A stretch of 64,000 nt of DNA, taken from positions 35,442,001 through 35,506,000 of the forward strand of contig NC_081826.1 of NCBI RefSeq assembly GCF_030867095.1, read 5' to 3'. Position 1 is the stretch's first letter; each line of letters starts with the position of its first letter. The DNA is from Alligator mississippiensis (Eukaryota > Chordata > Crocodylia > Alligatoridae). The position numbers were made by a program, and so were the translations under genes. Shown here in pieces: positions 34,746 through 45,621 of the stretch. The notes beneath the pieces were generated by a model. It had not been told where the DNA came from. It searched no databases and worked only from the letters and a program-made list of their open reading frames with translations.

Positions 34746-35671
34746 TATGTGAGTTTTGCCAGCGGGGGGTTTGATGCAAAGTACTTAATGTCTGTGCTGT
34801 GTTTTTACAGCTTCTTTCTGGGAGGGCCAAGAGATGTAAGGACTATGTGCTTTAAGAGTAGCATGGTTATTCCAATTCCATTCCTACATGGAAGACAGGA
34901 ATCATGTGAAAGGAATTTTGAATGGACTAGGTTGAAATCTGCAGACACTGGCTGCTGTTACTGGAGCTCAATGAGAAATGGCTGCACAGTACCAGAAGTC
35001 CAAAGACAGTTTATCCACCTCAGCAGTACATTCTCTGCTAGAGCAGCAGTTCTAACAACCTTGTTTGATGTACTTACTTGTTAAAGCCCACTTTCACTGG
35101 CTGCTACAGGATCCTGAGCAACAATGAACTTCCTCTTCACAGAAATACTAACTTTACCACCAGTCCAGGACACCCCCCCAATTTTCTCTGGAGGACTGCA
35201 GGTCTGAGGGCATGCTTCTTGCATTCTGTCCCCCTTTAGCTATTATATGTCACGTTCAAATAGAAACATGTCTGGAAATATTTGTAAACACTTTTACTCT
35301 GCTATGTGCAGGTTGTGGTGAGTACTGCATTGGTGATATACAGCTTCCCTACCCTGCTCTGAATTCATCATAACCTTTTTATTTACCAACTTTCACCTTG
35401 AAAGGAGCATGAAGAATTGTGTATCATAAAAATGCCCAGCGAGATAATTAATGGAATTTGCCAAGTAATGTAAATTAGTCTCCACAAAATATTTGGATTG
35501 TCTAATGCAAATCATAAGTCAAACTATGAATAAGCCAGTGTATTCAAAAGGCATGACTGCATCTTGTAAGTGCACAGGGTCAAATCCTGAAGTCCTTATT
35601 TTATCTGGCACTGTCCTAACTCAAGCTAAACCTGTGTTGCAGTTCTACCTGATCTATACATGACCTATGGC
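34746..35671. other. Intergenic, no recognised feature
   Basis: Nothing is recognised in this stretch. Confidence 0.5.
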
Positions 35672-35745
35672 ATGGATTCATAGATTAATAGATGTCATGG
35701 ATTCATAGATTCATCGATGTCTGACCCTAACATCTATGAATCTAT
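35672..35745. repeat. CR1 tails in opposite orientation
   Basis: ATTCATAGATTCATCGATG is followed within 20 bases by ACATCTATGAATCTATG. The two CR1-tail motifs face each other and make a short imperfect hairpin. Confidence 0.6.
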
Positions 35746-35799
35746 GTAATACTAAATCTGAACTGCCATTATTTCAATAGAAAATCTAGTATTGGCAAG

Positions 35800-36348
35800 G
35801 ATTTTGGATGATTATTACCTTGGTGAGGACACATCTGGAGTAGTGTGCCCAGTTTTGGGCCCGCCACTACAAAAAGGATGTGGACAAATTAGAGAGAGTC
35901 CAGTAGAGAGCGATAAAAATGGTTCAGGGGCTGGGGCACATGACTTCTGAGAAGAGTGTGAGACAACTGGGTTTATTTAGCTGGCAGAAGAGAAGACTGA
36001 GGGGGGATTTAATAGCAGCGTTCAACTACCTGAAATGGGGTTCAAAAGAGGATGGAGCTAGACTGTTTTCAGTAGTGACAGATGACAGAACAAGGAGAAA
36101 TGGTCTCAAGGTGCAGCAAAGGAAATTTAGGTTAGATATTGAGAAAAACTTTCTCACTAGGAGGGTGGTGAAGCACTGGAACAGGTTACCCGAGAGGTTG
36201 TGGAATCTCCATCCTTGGAGGTTTTTAAGACTCGGCTAGACAAAGCCTTGGCTGGGATGACCTAGTTGTAGATGGTCTTGTTTTGAAGAGGTACTAGATG
36301 ACCTCCTGAGGTCCTTTTCAACCTTAGTTTTCTATGATTCTATGATTA
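35800..36348 (+). mobile_element. CR1/L3-like LINE 3' fragment
   Basis: The + strand frame contains [50 protein letters not shown] and [12 protein letters not shown]. The 3' end GATGACCTCCTGAGGTCC... finishes with TTCTATGATTCTATGATTAT, the CR1 octamer tail. It is 5'-truncated. Confidence 0.9.
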
Positions 36349-38690
36349 TTCACAAATTTAATGTCTGAATTATAAATCTTTGTTCCATTCTTAAATTTTC
36401 ACACAATGCCCATTTTATTACAACTCCAAGAAATAATGTAGGCTATTTGGTCATATGAGATCCCATTTAGTACTGAAGCCTCTTTTGCACTGCAGTATTA
36501 CATCATAGACTATATTTATATTTTGTATTTACATTGTCTGCATTATTCTTCTTTTAAGTCAACAAGATGTATATAGAAGACAGAATAGTAGGGGAAAAAA
36601 CTGGAGATGGGAATCCAAACCAAAGTATTCTTTTATAGCCATTTCAGCTGTTTTATTTCATGGGTTGGACAATGAGAATCATTTTACTTTCTTGGAGTAC
36701 CACCAGGAAATACAGGGATGTTTCATGGAGAGAAAAAAAACAAAATATAGAGAAGTTGGATAAAACTTCTTTCTGTTCCATTGTTAAGTGAGCCATTCCT
36801 CAGAGAAATTAGAACTTGACCCCAATATCCAGTGAAGTTAATGGAAAGATACCACAGACTTCAGTCAGGCCTTTGACGTATAATATATTCCTCATATATT
36901 ATAAGCCTACTTGGGGTGCATAACAGCAAATGGAAAGAAATTTAAAATGCATAATCTTAAGGATATAAATAAGGAACTAAAATAGAAAAGCATAGAAATA
37001 CAAAGAAAAGTGTGTATTATAAATACAGATAGACAGACAGACAAAAAAGAAGTATTTGAATGAGCCCTTTCAAGAGCCCATAGAGCTTTTTTTCTATGTA
37101 TTTGACCCAGCAAAGATAATAAACACTGTAAGACATTATGGATTTCCTTTATTCTTTAGTGCAGTAAATTTCCCCATTGTAAGCATGTCTGATACTTGAC
37201 TGATTTAGATGTTCAGAAGGTGATTATGCCATTGGGCAGATTAGAAATCTTGCTGTTAATGGACGGCACTGGGTGGAGGGAATCAATTTTTGTAGTGTAA
37301 ACATTGCTATCGACAATATTAAGAATAGATGCTCTCATCCTCTTACATATGGCTTAAATCCAAGGACATATGTGAGAGTTTGCTGGGCTGTTAATTGTTG
37401 GGAAACCCCAAAGGTAACTTGCATTTTGACTCAAATATAAACGTACAGTCCTACCGCATATGTTCATGAAAAAGCATATAAATGAATCGTGTTGCTAGCA
37501 TTTATGACTAGATCCTCAACTTCTGCAAATCACTAACACTAATTTCAGCATCAAATCAGTACTTAATCACTACCAACGGCAGTTAATTGATTTTCCACAT
37601 CTAAAATCACTTTTAGAAACACAACCCTAAAAAGTTACTTACAGGCTCTTCTGTAAAGTACGTGGAGATTCGTCAGTTTTCCATGTCTCTCGGTGCTGGT
37701 TAGACACAGGGAATGGAGCTAATAAAAAAGTTTCACATGAGTCATTTATTTCCCCTGTCCCTCCCCAGCTGAGTCAGGCATACCACATTTTGAAATTATT
37801 CTGGTTTTGACAAAGATAAATGAGGATGTAACTAATGCACAAGACTAAAATAGTGCTTAATTTTCCAGTGCCATTTTTAACCTTTCTCCTGTCAGAATAA
37901 TAGATATCAGCAAATGAGTTTTAGGGCCAGAGTTTGATGTCTTTAACTGGTATGGTGTCTTTGGTCCAGATATTCAAAGTATTTAGATGTGTAATTCCAT
38001 TGAAATCAATGACTCTTAGAAAAATGTGTCCTTTATTCCAGAGGATGCTCCCATTCTGTCCAAGCTCTTATAGAATAAGTTGCTGCTCACTGTGAATATG
38101 AATACTGGAACTTGGCTGTTCAAAATATGTAAGATATTTTATTAATAACAGACACCCTAAAACAAAGCTTGGATTATGTAAAATGTAAAATTGGATAGTC
38201 CTTAAAAGTAACATGGGTTTTGTATAAACACTATAAATACCAGACCCTTGCCATGAGATGGTAACAGTCATAATGGGGGCCAGTGCAAGAGTAGATGAGG
38301 ATGGTGAGAGCACTATCAAGAAGAAGAATCAGTTGCTCCACTGGTGACCGCAACCCACTAGGCATGCAATTGGATAGGACTCAACTCTCTACCGCACCCG
38401 AGCCTAAAAATCAGAGTGATGGCTCCTCAAGGAGGGTCATCAGAGAGGGGATTGTTGGCAAAGACCTGGCACAATCATCACACATGTATGTTGGAGACAG
38501 AGCTAAGGGAGCAGGGGAGGGTCCCAGACTGCTTAGTCTGGCATGACCAAAGAAAGCAGAGGACTACATACACATTTCAAAGCAGAATCTGTAATCTGTA
38601 AGAGGTGAAAGACTGGAATACACTGAATGTATGATAGGTGTGCTATACAAGAGGGGCATGCTATACATGACATGGTCAAAGCACCTAAGG
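36349..38690. other. Intergenic, no recognised feature
   Basis: A 2.3-kb A/T-rich stretch. No exon, RNA gene or clear repeat is recognised. Confidence 0.5.
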
Positions 38691-39060
38691 AAGAGAAGGA
38701 GGTGCAGATTTGCCTATAAAAATCCAGGCAGAAATTAGGTCTGTGAAACCTAAGAATACCTGGAGATTCCCCAGAAGGATTACCTGAATCCCTGGCTATA
38801 AGGAGACCCTTTGCCCTCAGGACTGCATAAGACTCATGCAAAATCTTTCTGTTGTCTTTTTGGTTTATTATATTGCATTTTAAATTAGGCTAAGTTGTGT
38901 GTGTTGTCACTGTGTCTTACTGGGCTGTGTTTTAGCTTAGGTGAAGTTTTCTGATGTTCTTTGTTGTATGCTTGAAGCTGAGAATTGTTGTGCTCAATAA
39001 ATGCTGTCTTCAGAGAATGGACTATTCTTGTTCAAGCATTTATGAATTCAGTGCCACTAC
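38691..39060 (+). mobile_element. Possible LTR fragment (TATA box and poly(A) signal)
   Basis: A TATA-like CCTATAAAAATCC at about 38711-38723 is followed about 280 bases later by CTCAATAAATGCTGTCTTC (AATAAA near 38996-39001), a spacing seen in LTRs with long R regions. I could not find matching TG...CA ends or a target duplication, so this stays tentative. Confidence 0.35.
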
Positions 39061-39125
39061 CTAAAGTCTAATATTAGCTCTGGTAACAAATGTTAATATT
39101 ATCTAATAAAAGGTGCAAAAATATT

Positions 39126-39220
39126 ATATACTACTACAATTATCTAATAAAAGATACCACTTCTACCCAAAGAACCTTGTCTACATATGTCCTTAGACCA
39201 ACATGGCTACAACCTAATGG
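39126..39220 (+). mobile_element. Penelope-like element 3' tail fragment
   Basis: TAATAAAAGATACCACTTCT...CCTTAGACCAACATGGCTACAACC is the tail motif that recurs at 53351-53432 (+) and, complemented, at 41485-41560 at the 3' end of the large PLE. Confidence 0.6.
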
Positions 39221-41484
39221 CTTTTGTATGCAGTTTTAAGTTGCACTTATATAAACATTGCTTTAATGAAATGAGAGAGAGAATAATACCAAAATTGAGG
39301 GAGTGCTTCACATGTTCAAGGTTATCTATACATATTACCTGAAGCTCATGATGCCTCTGAACTAATTAAGTGTCTGAGCAGGTGCCTTTCACAGTTTGCT
39401 GTAAACGCATAATCACAGATCCTATTATTAATATTTATTGTTTGTATTATGGCAACATCTAAGGGCCTTACTCATGAATCAGGGGTTATATGAGCTAACT
39501 ATTGCAATGATATACAGCACAGAGGGTCCTCTGTAAGTCTGTCAAAAACAAAGGGTGGTTACAGCAAACAGATGAGGAGAGCACAAGGATACAATGACAG
39601 TTCCAATCAGCAAGATAGACTGTGATAGCAGCACACCAGATGCCTGGTTACAGCCAAGTTTCTTGTAAGTGTCAGGACAAGGTAAGGAAGGACTTAAAGC
39701 AGGACACTGCAGTAGTTTTGGAGATGTTAACAGTGACATTTTGCTGTCTTGAGATACCAGCATGAGAAAGAATATGCAGGGAGCAACTAAAAAGTAACCA
39801 GATAGGGGATGAAGCCAGAGCAGTGTTGGGCATCAATATCTCAGCAATGTAGAAGAAATAAATTATGGTAAAAAGGGATCCTGGGCTCTGTCAGTACCAC
39901 ACGAAAGCAAAAAGGCTTTAACCAGCCTTTATACAGACCGAGAGTCAGTTGAGGATAAAAATCAATTTCTGGTGTTGCTTAGGGCTGCGTGGCTGTTTAT
40001 GGCCCCAAGAGACCATACTGGCAGGCCAGCCTTGCCAATCTATCAGGATGCTACAGTCATATACCCCTTCCTCTTAGGCATGTCACTAGATCAGGTATGA
40101 ATCTCTGAATAATTGCCATATAAGGGGAATTCACCGGGTGAGAAAACCATTGGCTTTTAACTTTTTTGCCTTCTCAAACCAGCACAAAACTGAGTCGAGT
40201 CCAGAATCTGACCTGCAGCTCATGCACAGGGTAGAAACGAATCTGTCTGATACAAAATTGCTGTGTGGGTTTTAATCTTTATGGATTACCTAATGTCTGC
40301 TGATAAAATCATATGTAATAGAGTGAGCAAAAGTACTGCTATCTTGGTTGGCTTTATATTTTTTAAATTCTTATCATTCTGTGGTTTAAATACAGGACTC
40401 AAAAGCTTTGGATGGGTGTCCTTTAGCATGGAGTTTCTTTTAGACTGAAATATATTAATTCACCTCTTTATTAATCAACAATACAATATTGGTTATTCAA
40501 ATATTCTCAATTGCTCACAGGTTTACTCCTTCAGGACTGCTCTGCTTACCCTCTATGTCCTCTCAGAAAAATCACTCTTGTTTTCTTTTTATCAAGGCAA
40601 TCTTTTAAGTCATCTGCCTCAGTGAGCCAGGAGAATCAATTTAGTGTCTTTTAGTCAGGAACAGCATCAGCTAAGAAAGCACAGTGTTTCAGGCAAACAT
40701 ACCTAGACCATAGGCAGATCCAGTATTAACTAAACGGGAGGTGCAGCCCATAGGGGGGGAAGAAGCAAGGTGTGGTTAGAGCCCCCAGATCGACAGGGCA
40801 CATTAGGGAATGGGGCAGGGAGCAGGCACATGAAAGGGGAAGGAACCCCCACAGCCGCCTCCCCCCCACTCCCCAATACTGCTGCCTGACTGGATGACCT
40901 TGGAGAGGGGGAGGAGGGAAGGCCCAAAGCCACTCCTTCCCTGCTCCCCAGGGAGCAGGCGCTGGAAAGAGGAACCTGCACATCACTGCTACTGCTGCTG
41001 TCCCCTGCTGAGCCTGGCAGCCTGCACAGCTGCATCTCATGACTGGAGTGAGGCAGGAGTGACACTGCTGCATGCACCCAGATCAACTGGGGACAGTGGC
41101 AGAGGCAGTAGAAGGGCGACACAACTGCTGCCCCTCTCTCCCCTCACTGCCTCCTTGAATCCACCCCAGACCCAGACTCATACAAAGAATTACCATTCTT
41201 CTATTGTACAGATGAGTGGAGAGCAAGTAAACGATCTGCTTCTGCCAGCCTAATATTGATTAATATCTCATTCTGCAAGTAGTAAGATTTGCAATCCTGA
41301 GGACTGCTTCTTGACTAGGATATTACTCAACATGAGTGAATATCAATAAATATCAGGCCTTAAGTTACTTGCCCAAGACCACAAAGGGAGTCAGTGCCAA
41401 TAGTGCAATTTATATCACAGCCCTCAGGAGAACTGCCTTCTTATCTTTTGTATTTTGTATGACAGTATAAAAGTGATGTTGTAG
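39221..41484. other. Intergenic, no recognised feature
   Basis: It contains a G/C-rich block at 40735-41190 with open frames on both strands. The frames lack recognisable domains and the block resembles the core of non-autonomous elements here, but I found no termini. Confidence 0.45.
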
Positions 41485-41883
41485 CATAATGGGCCAGAAA
41501 TGATGCAAGAGGCAAGGATTTCTTAGGGTAATATCTTTTACTGGACCAACTATGTAGGTGGGGTAAAGTTAGACACATTTTTTAATGTAAAACATTCTTC
41601 CTCACATCTCTGATTATAGGAAATTAGGCACAGCAAGTTAAGCACAGCATAGGGGAGGTGTTGAGAGAAATTATCAGATGTAGAAGACACACAATTAGAA
41701 AAAAAGAAGAAGCTGTGTACTGGGAGATCAAGCCTATCGAGAGGGGATGAGAGCCATCAAGTTCACCTTCCTTGTTTGGAAAGTACTCAGGAATTGGATA
41801 AATTATAATAAGCTATACATCCAATATCAATGTTTAGTCCTTGGTGCTGAGTGTTCAACTAGGTTATGAATTTTTGTTCCCAA

Positions 41884-42667
41884 AGTCACAACCCAAGGGT
41901 GTGATTTTGTTTGTGTGTGCTTCGGCACTGCTAAATTATTTCCCGCCACTCGTAGCTTTCTTTGCCATTTCTTAGTTGCAAAGAGAAATGCACAGTGCAA
42001 AGGAGTTCCTGCCATTCGCATGCAAATTTGCATCCCGCTATTGGCCAGTTCTAAATTATTCCCACGTGGCGGCTAGCGATTGGCTTGCTAGCCGTATAAG
42101 AGGCTTGAGCGGTTTCCACCCAAGTTGGAGGACTCCACAACCATCTGGAGGAGGAGAACTTCACGTCTCGTGAAGATCTCTAAGCGCTGCGGAGCCTATC
42201 GGACCCAGCATATACCTTGAGAAGGCTATAGGGGTCTGATCAACCTCTGGCCTCTCCCCGTCGCCAAGCGCAATCCTTCGACGAACCCCTTTTCCCTGCA
42301 CACAAGTTCCACGGAGCCTAGCAAACTTCATGTGAGTGTATCCAGAGCTCTCTGCTTCGAGTTATTTTCTTCGGTTGACGCGACGGGCTCGCGTGTTTAG
42401 AGCCTTCAACTGGATTGGGCTAGAGGTTCGCATGGAAGGAACTCTTGTCCGCCTCTCTTCTTTTCTGTCTGTAACCGCAACTCAAGCAAGTTTTCCTGCC
42501 TGCACCGCGACCATCTTCGGTGTAAGTAAAATAATCTTTAATCAACCGCTAAGCGTCCATGCCTAATTCTAGCCCACCGGCCTGCATTCCCCGACCCGTG
42601 TGCCAGGGCTGCTGACCACAGCCTGCTGCACGCCCCCGAGAACCTGGGACCGCTCCCGGCCCGCACA
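41884..42667 (+). mobile_element. LTR-like insertion within the PLE
   Basis: Exactly 5 bases, CCCAA, flank it (41879-41883 and 42668-42672), and removing it rejoins the PLE frame (K-R-stop-T-W-E-Q-K-F). It carries promoter-like elements on the + strand: ATGCAAATTTGCAT, a palindromic octamer (about 42019-42032); two ATTGG (inverted CCAAT) boxes near 42041 and 42077; and a TATA-like GTATAAGAGG near 42094. It is unusually CpG-rich and lightly mutated, so it is probably young. Ends AGTCACAA...CGCACA do not follow TG...CA, so another promoter-bearing element is possible. Confidence 0.55.
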
Positions 42668-42699
42668 CCCAAGTTTACCTTTTAAAGGGGTTAGGTAGA

Positions 42700-43141
42700 T
42701 TTCTTTTGAGCACAAGGATAGTGAGGTCAGAGATGGAGTGGTTGTTCTGTGCGAAATGTGCTCCTAATGGTGTGTGTTTATCTCCATCCTTTATATTTTT
42801 TTTTTGTGAAAGTTTATTCTCTTGCATAGTTGTTGTTTAGTTTCACCCACATAGTTGCCATGATGGCATTTGATGCATTGGATAAGGTATAGCACATTTT
42901 GGGAAAGGCATGTGTAGGAACCATGGATTCTGATGGTTTCTTTATTGGGGATGTTGATATTAGTGGCAGTGGAGAGGTGCTGATAGGCTAAGCATTTCTT
43001 GCCAAGACAAGGCTGTGTTCCACTTGGGGTGCAGACAGAAGTGACAATTTTTACCTGATCTGGCCACAGAAGGTGGTCTATAACCATGATCAAGTAGAAG
43101 TGCATGACTGCAGACTGCTTAAAAAATGGCCAATTGGGCAA
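42700..43141 (-). pseudogene. PLE GIY-YIG endonuclease domain, broken
   Basis: A 116-codon minus frame contains GTQPCLGKKCLAYQHL, then GSYTCLSQNVLYLIQC and KCHHGNYVGETKQQLCKRIN, the GIY-YIG-type domain of Penelope-like elements (SxNVxYLIxCxxC...YVGETxxxLxxRxxxH). Beyond a shift, DKHTPLGAHF and HSISDLTILVLKRN continue the domain. This endonuclease distinguishes PLEs from CR1. Confidence 0.85.
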
Positions 43142-43579
43142 AAATATGGATTCTCATTGTGTGACAGGTCAGATGAAGATGTTTCAAAACAGAGAATCTT
43201 CTGTAACTTCTGTCTGCATTGCCTACCAGCCTTGAGCTGGTTTCAGAATAGGAGGGGGGAAAGGGAGCAGAGGGAGTTTGGTTTGGGGTTTTTTAAGCCC
43301 CCCACTGGAGGGTGAGGTGAATGTATTAGAGCCCTCCCAATTCACCCACCCCACCCTACAGCAGCGTCAGGAGAACCCCTAGAATGAGCTCCCTCTGCTC
43401 CCTTTCCCTATCCCATGCTGAGGCAGGAACAGGTTGGGAGAGAGGAGGGGTGGTGGCTAGGGGAAATTGGCTGCAGGCTCCCAGCCCCAGCTAGATTTCC
43501 CTCCCCCCTGGAACCAACAGTGAACCTCTGTCTGGTCTGGGGGATTGTTGTGCCTCTGAACACTTCCTGCAAAGCATCC

Positions 43580-44004
43580 TCAGTTACAGCAGGGAGGTGC
43601 CCTTCTGTCTGCACCCTTGATGTCTGTTGGGCAGTGGAGAGTTTGCTTCCGATGATGAGCTGAGCAAGGCTCGGGGGGAGGGGTGCTGTTTGAAAGCCAG
43701 GAGTAGAGAGGCTGGGAATGCTTTCTCAAGGTCTGATCTCTGTCCAATATGAGTTGTAGTTGTTTGGTGATTCTTCTGATTGGTTCCAGTGTGGGGTTAT
43801 AGGTGGTCACCAGGGGGGTGTAGTCAGAGGGGGGTTTCTTTTTGTATTATAGCAGGTTACTATGGGGTATTTGCATAGCTCTTTCAAATGTACAGTCTAT
43901 TGCTCTACTGGAGTGTCCTTATTGTATAAAGGCAGATTTTAGGCTGGTCAGGTGGGCATTGTGGGTGTTCTCTGGGCAGATGCAATGGTATCAAGAGTCT
44001 GGAG
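43580..44004 (-). pseudogene. PLE linker between RT and endonuclease, broken
   Basis: VTTYNPTLEPIRRITKQLQL and ILDRDQTLRKH fit the PLE stretch that follows the RT thumb (YNPxLxxIxxIxxKxxxxL...D). Upstream bases continue the PLE after the hAT copy at 44013-44860. Confidence 0.65.
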
Positions 44005-44012
44005 GTAGATAA

Positions 44013-44860
44013 TAGGGGTGTGCAAAATAGGCTGTATTCAGTTTGGATTTGGATTTGGCCCAAATCAGGAGACAGTGATTCGATTAGTTGATTCAGATCA
44101 CCGTCCCTGATTTGATTTGGCCAAATCTGAATCTGAAGATTTGATGCTGATTCAGAGAATCAGCGATTCGGCCATAGACACAGCTTTAAATGTTTTTCTA
44201 TATACCTCAAGGTACCAGGCGTGGCTCGTGAATGCTGTGATGGTGGGGCAGATGAAGCATCCTACAGGAGTGCTGGGGGGGGAGGACCCTGTGTGTTCAG
44301 TGGTGGACCTGGAAGTGGATCGGAAGTACTTCTGGTCCACTTTTGGGTCCACTGCCAAGTGCTCTGGGGACCCCCCTGTGCCCCCCTGGCTCAGTGATCA
44401 GCCATGGGGGGACGCTAGGTGCCCCCCAGACCCAGGAGGCACCAGTCTCTGAGCACGGGGTGGGGGAGGGTCTCCCACACGCTCCACGGTGGACCTGGAA
44501 GTGGACCAGAACTGCTTCTGGTCCACTTCCAGCTGTGCCACTAAGCGCACTGGGATTACCCCCCCCCCCCACACACACACACACACACTCCCACTTCTGT
44601 GGGACCCTCCATCCACCCCAGCATCTCAACATTCACGAGCCACCTGGTACCTTGAGGTATGGAGAAAAAACATTTAAAGCTATGTCTATGTCTGAATCAT
44701 TGAATCTCTCTGAATCTCTCTGAATCGATTCAGAGGGTTACAATTTGATTTGAAGAGATTAAAGGATCTCCTGATTCAATCTGGATTCAGAGATTCAGTC
44801 ACTGAATTGGGCTGAATCTCCGCCGAATTGAATCAGCGACCGAAGCTTCGTACAGCCCTA
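44013..44860 (-). mobile_element. TAGGG-family hAT-like element, copy 4, inside the PLE
   Basis: It starts TAGGGGTGTGCAAAATAGGC and ends GAAGCTTCGTACAGCCCTA, the reverse complement of copies 1 and 2. The flanks GTAGATAA (44005-44012) and ATAGATAA (44861-44868) form an 8-bp duplication with one mismatch. The core contains GGAAGTGGACCAGAA-type inverted units and a (CA)n stretch near 44570-44590. Confidence 0.87.
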
Positions 44861-44869
44861 ATAGATAAC

Positions 44870-45522
44870 AGTTTTTCTGTGTGCTTGAGATGATTGCTAG
44901 TCCTGTGGACATAGGCATGGTGGTCTGTGGGTTTTCTCTATATAGTGCTTTGCATAGTGCCATCCTGGCTGTGCACTGTGGTGACTAGAAAGTTGATGTT
45001 AGTGTAGGAGTATTCCAGAGACAGTTTAATCAAGGGATGATGGTTGTTGAACCTATGGTGGAAGTTGGTAAGTAAGTCCAGAATAATCAATGTAACACAG
45101 GTTTGATCATGCAGTTTTCTAGAAATATTTCCTTCAGATGGCTCACAAAGAGACTGGCATACTGGGGGGGCCATCTTTGTGTCCATAGTTGTGCCTATGG
45201 TTTGGAGGAAGTGATGATTGTTGGAAGTAAAGTTGTTATGTGTGAGGATGAAGGGGATGATTTGTTTAATGTTGCAAATCTAAATCTATTCCATGTTCTT
45301 GAAGGTATTTCAGGCAGGCAGTTGTGTCTTCATGGTGTGGGGTGTTCGTGTACAGGCTTGTGACATACATGGTTGCAAGTATGGCCCTCTCAGGGTTGTG
45401 ACTGATGTTCTGGATTGTGTTGAGGAAATCTGTGATGTCTTGTAGGAAACTTGCTTTTTGAGTGACAAGTGGGTTCAGGATATTTTCTAGGAATCCTGGT
45501 AGCTCTTCACTGAGGGTACCAC
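44870..45522 (-). pseudogene. PLE reverse-transcriptase core, inactive
   Basis: Directly after the CR1 insertion the minus strand reads CGTLSEELPGFLENILNPLV, then ITDFLNTIQNI and YVTSLYTNTPHHED, matching PLE RT motifs (CGTxTE, TDFLxKI, DVxSLYTNIPHxxG). Further on, a frame has TKMAPP (motif GTxMAPSYA), and CYIDYSGL stands where CYIDDxxxxW is expected, so the second catalytic aspartate is Tyr. HPLIKLSLEYSYTNINFLVT matches the following motif (IKFTLExSxxxIxFLD). Several stops and shifts interrupt it. Confidence 0.82.
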
Positions 45523-45621
45523 AGTTTCATAGATTCATAGATTCATAGATGTTAGGGTCGGAAGGGACCTCAATAGATCATCAAGTCCGACCCCCTGCAT
45601 AAGCAGGAAAGAGTGTTGGGT

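Noticed and set aside
40726..41253. Possible gene in a G/C-rich block with frames on both strands
   Set aside because: Frames overlap on opposite strands, contain no domain and lack splice or start context.
42336..42566. 76-codon frame in the CpG-rich insertion
   Set aside because: It lies in the LTR-like insertion and has no recognisable domain. The CpG richness reflects its youth rather than a host gene.
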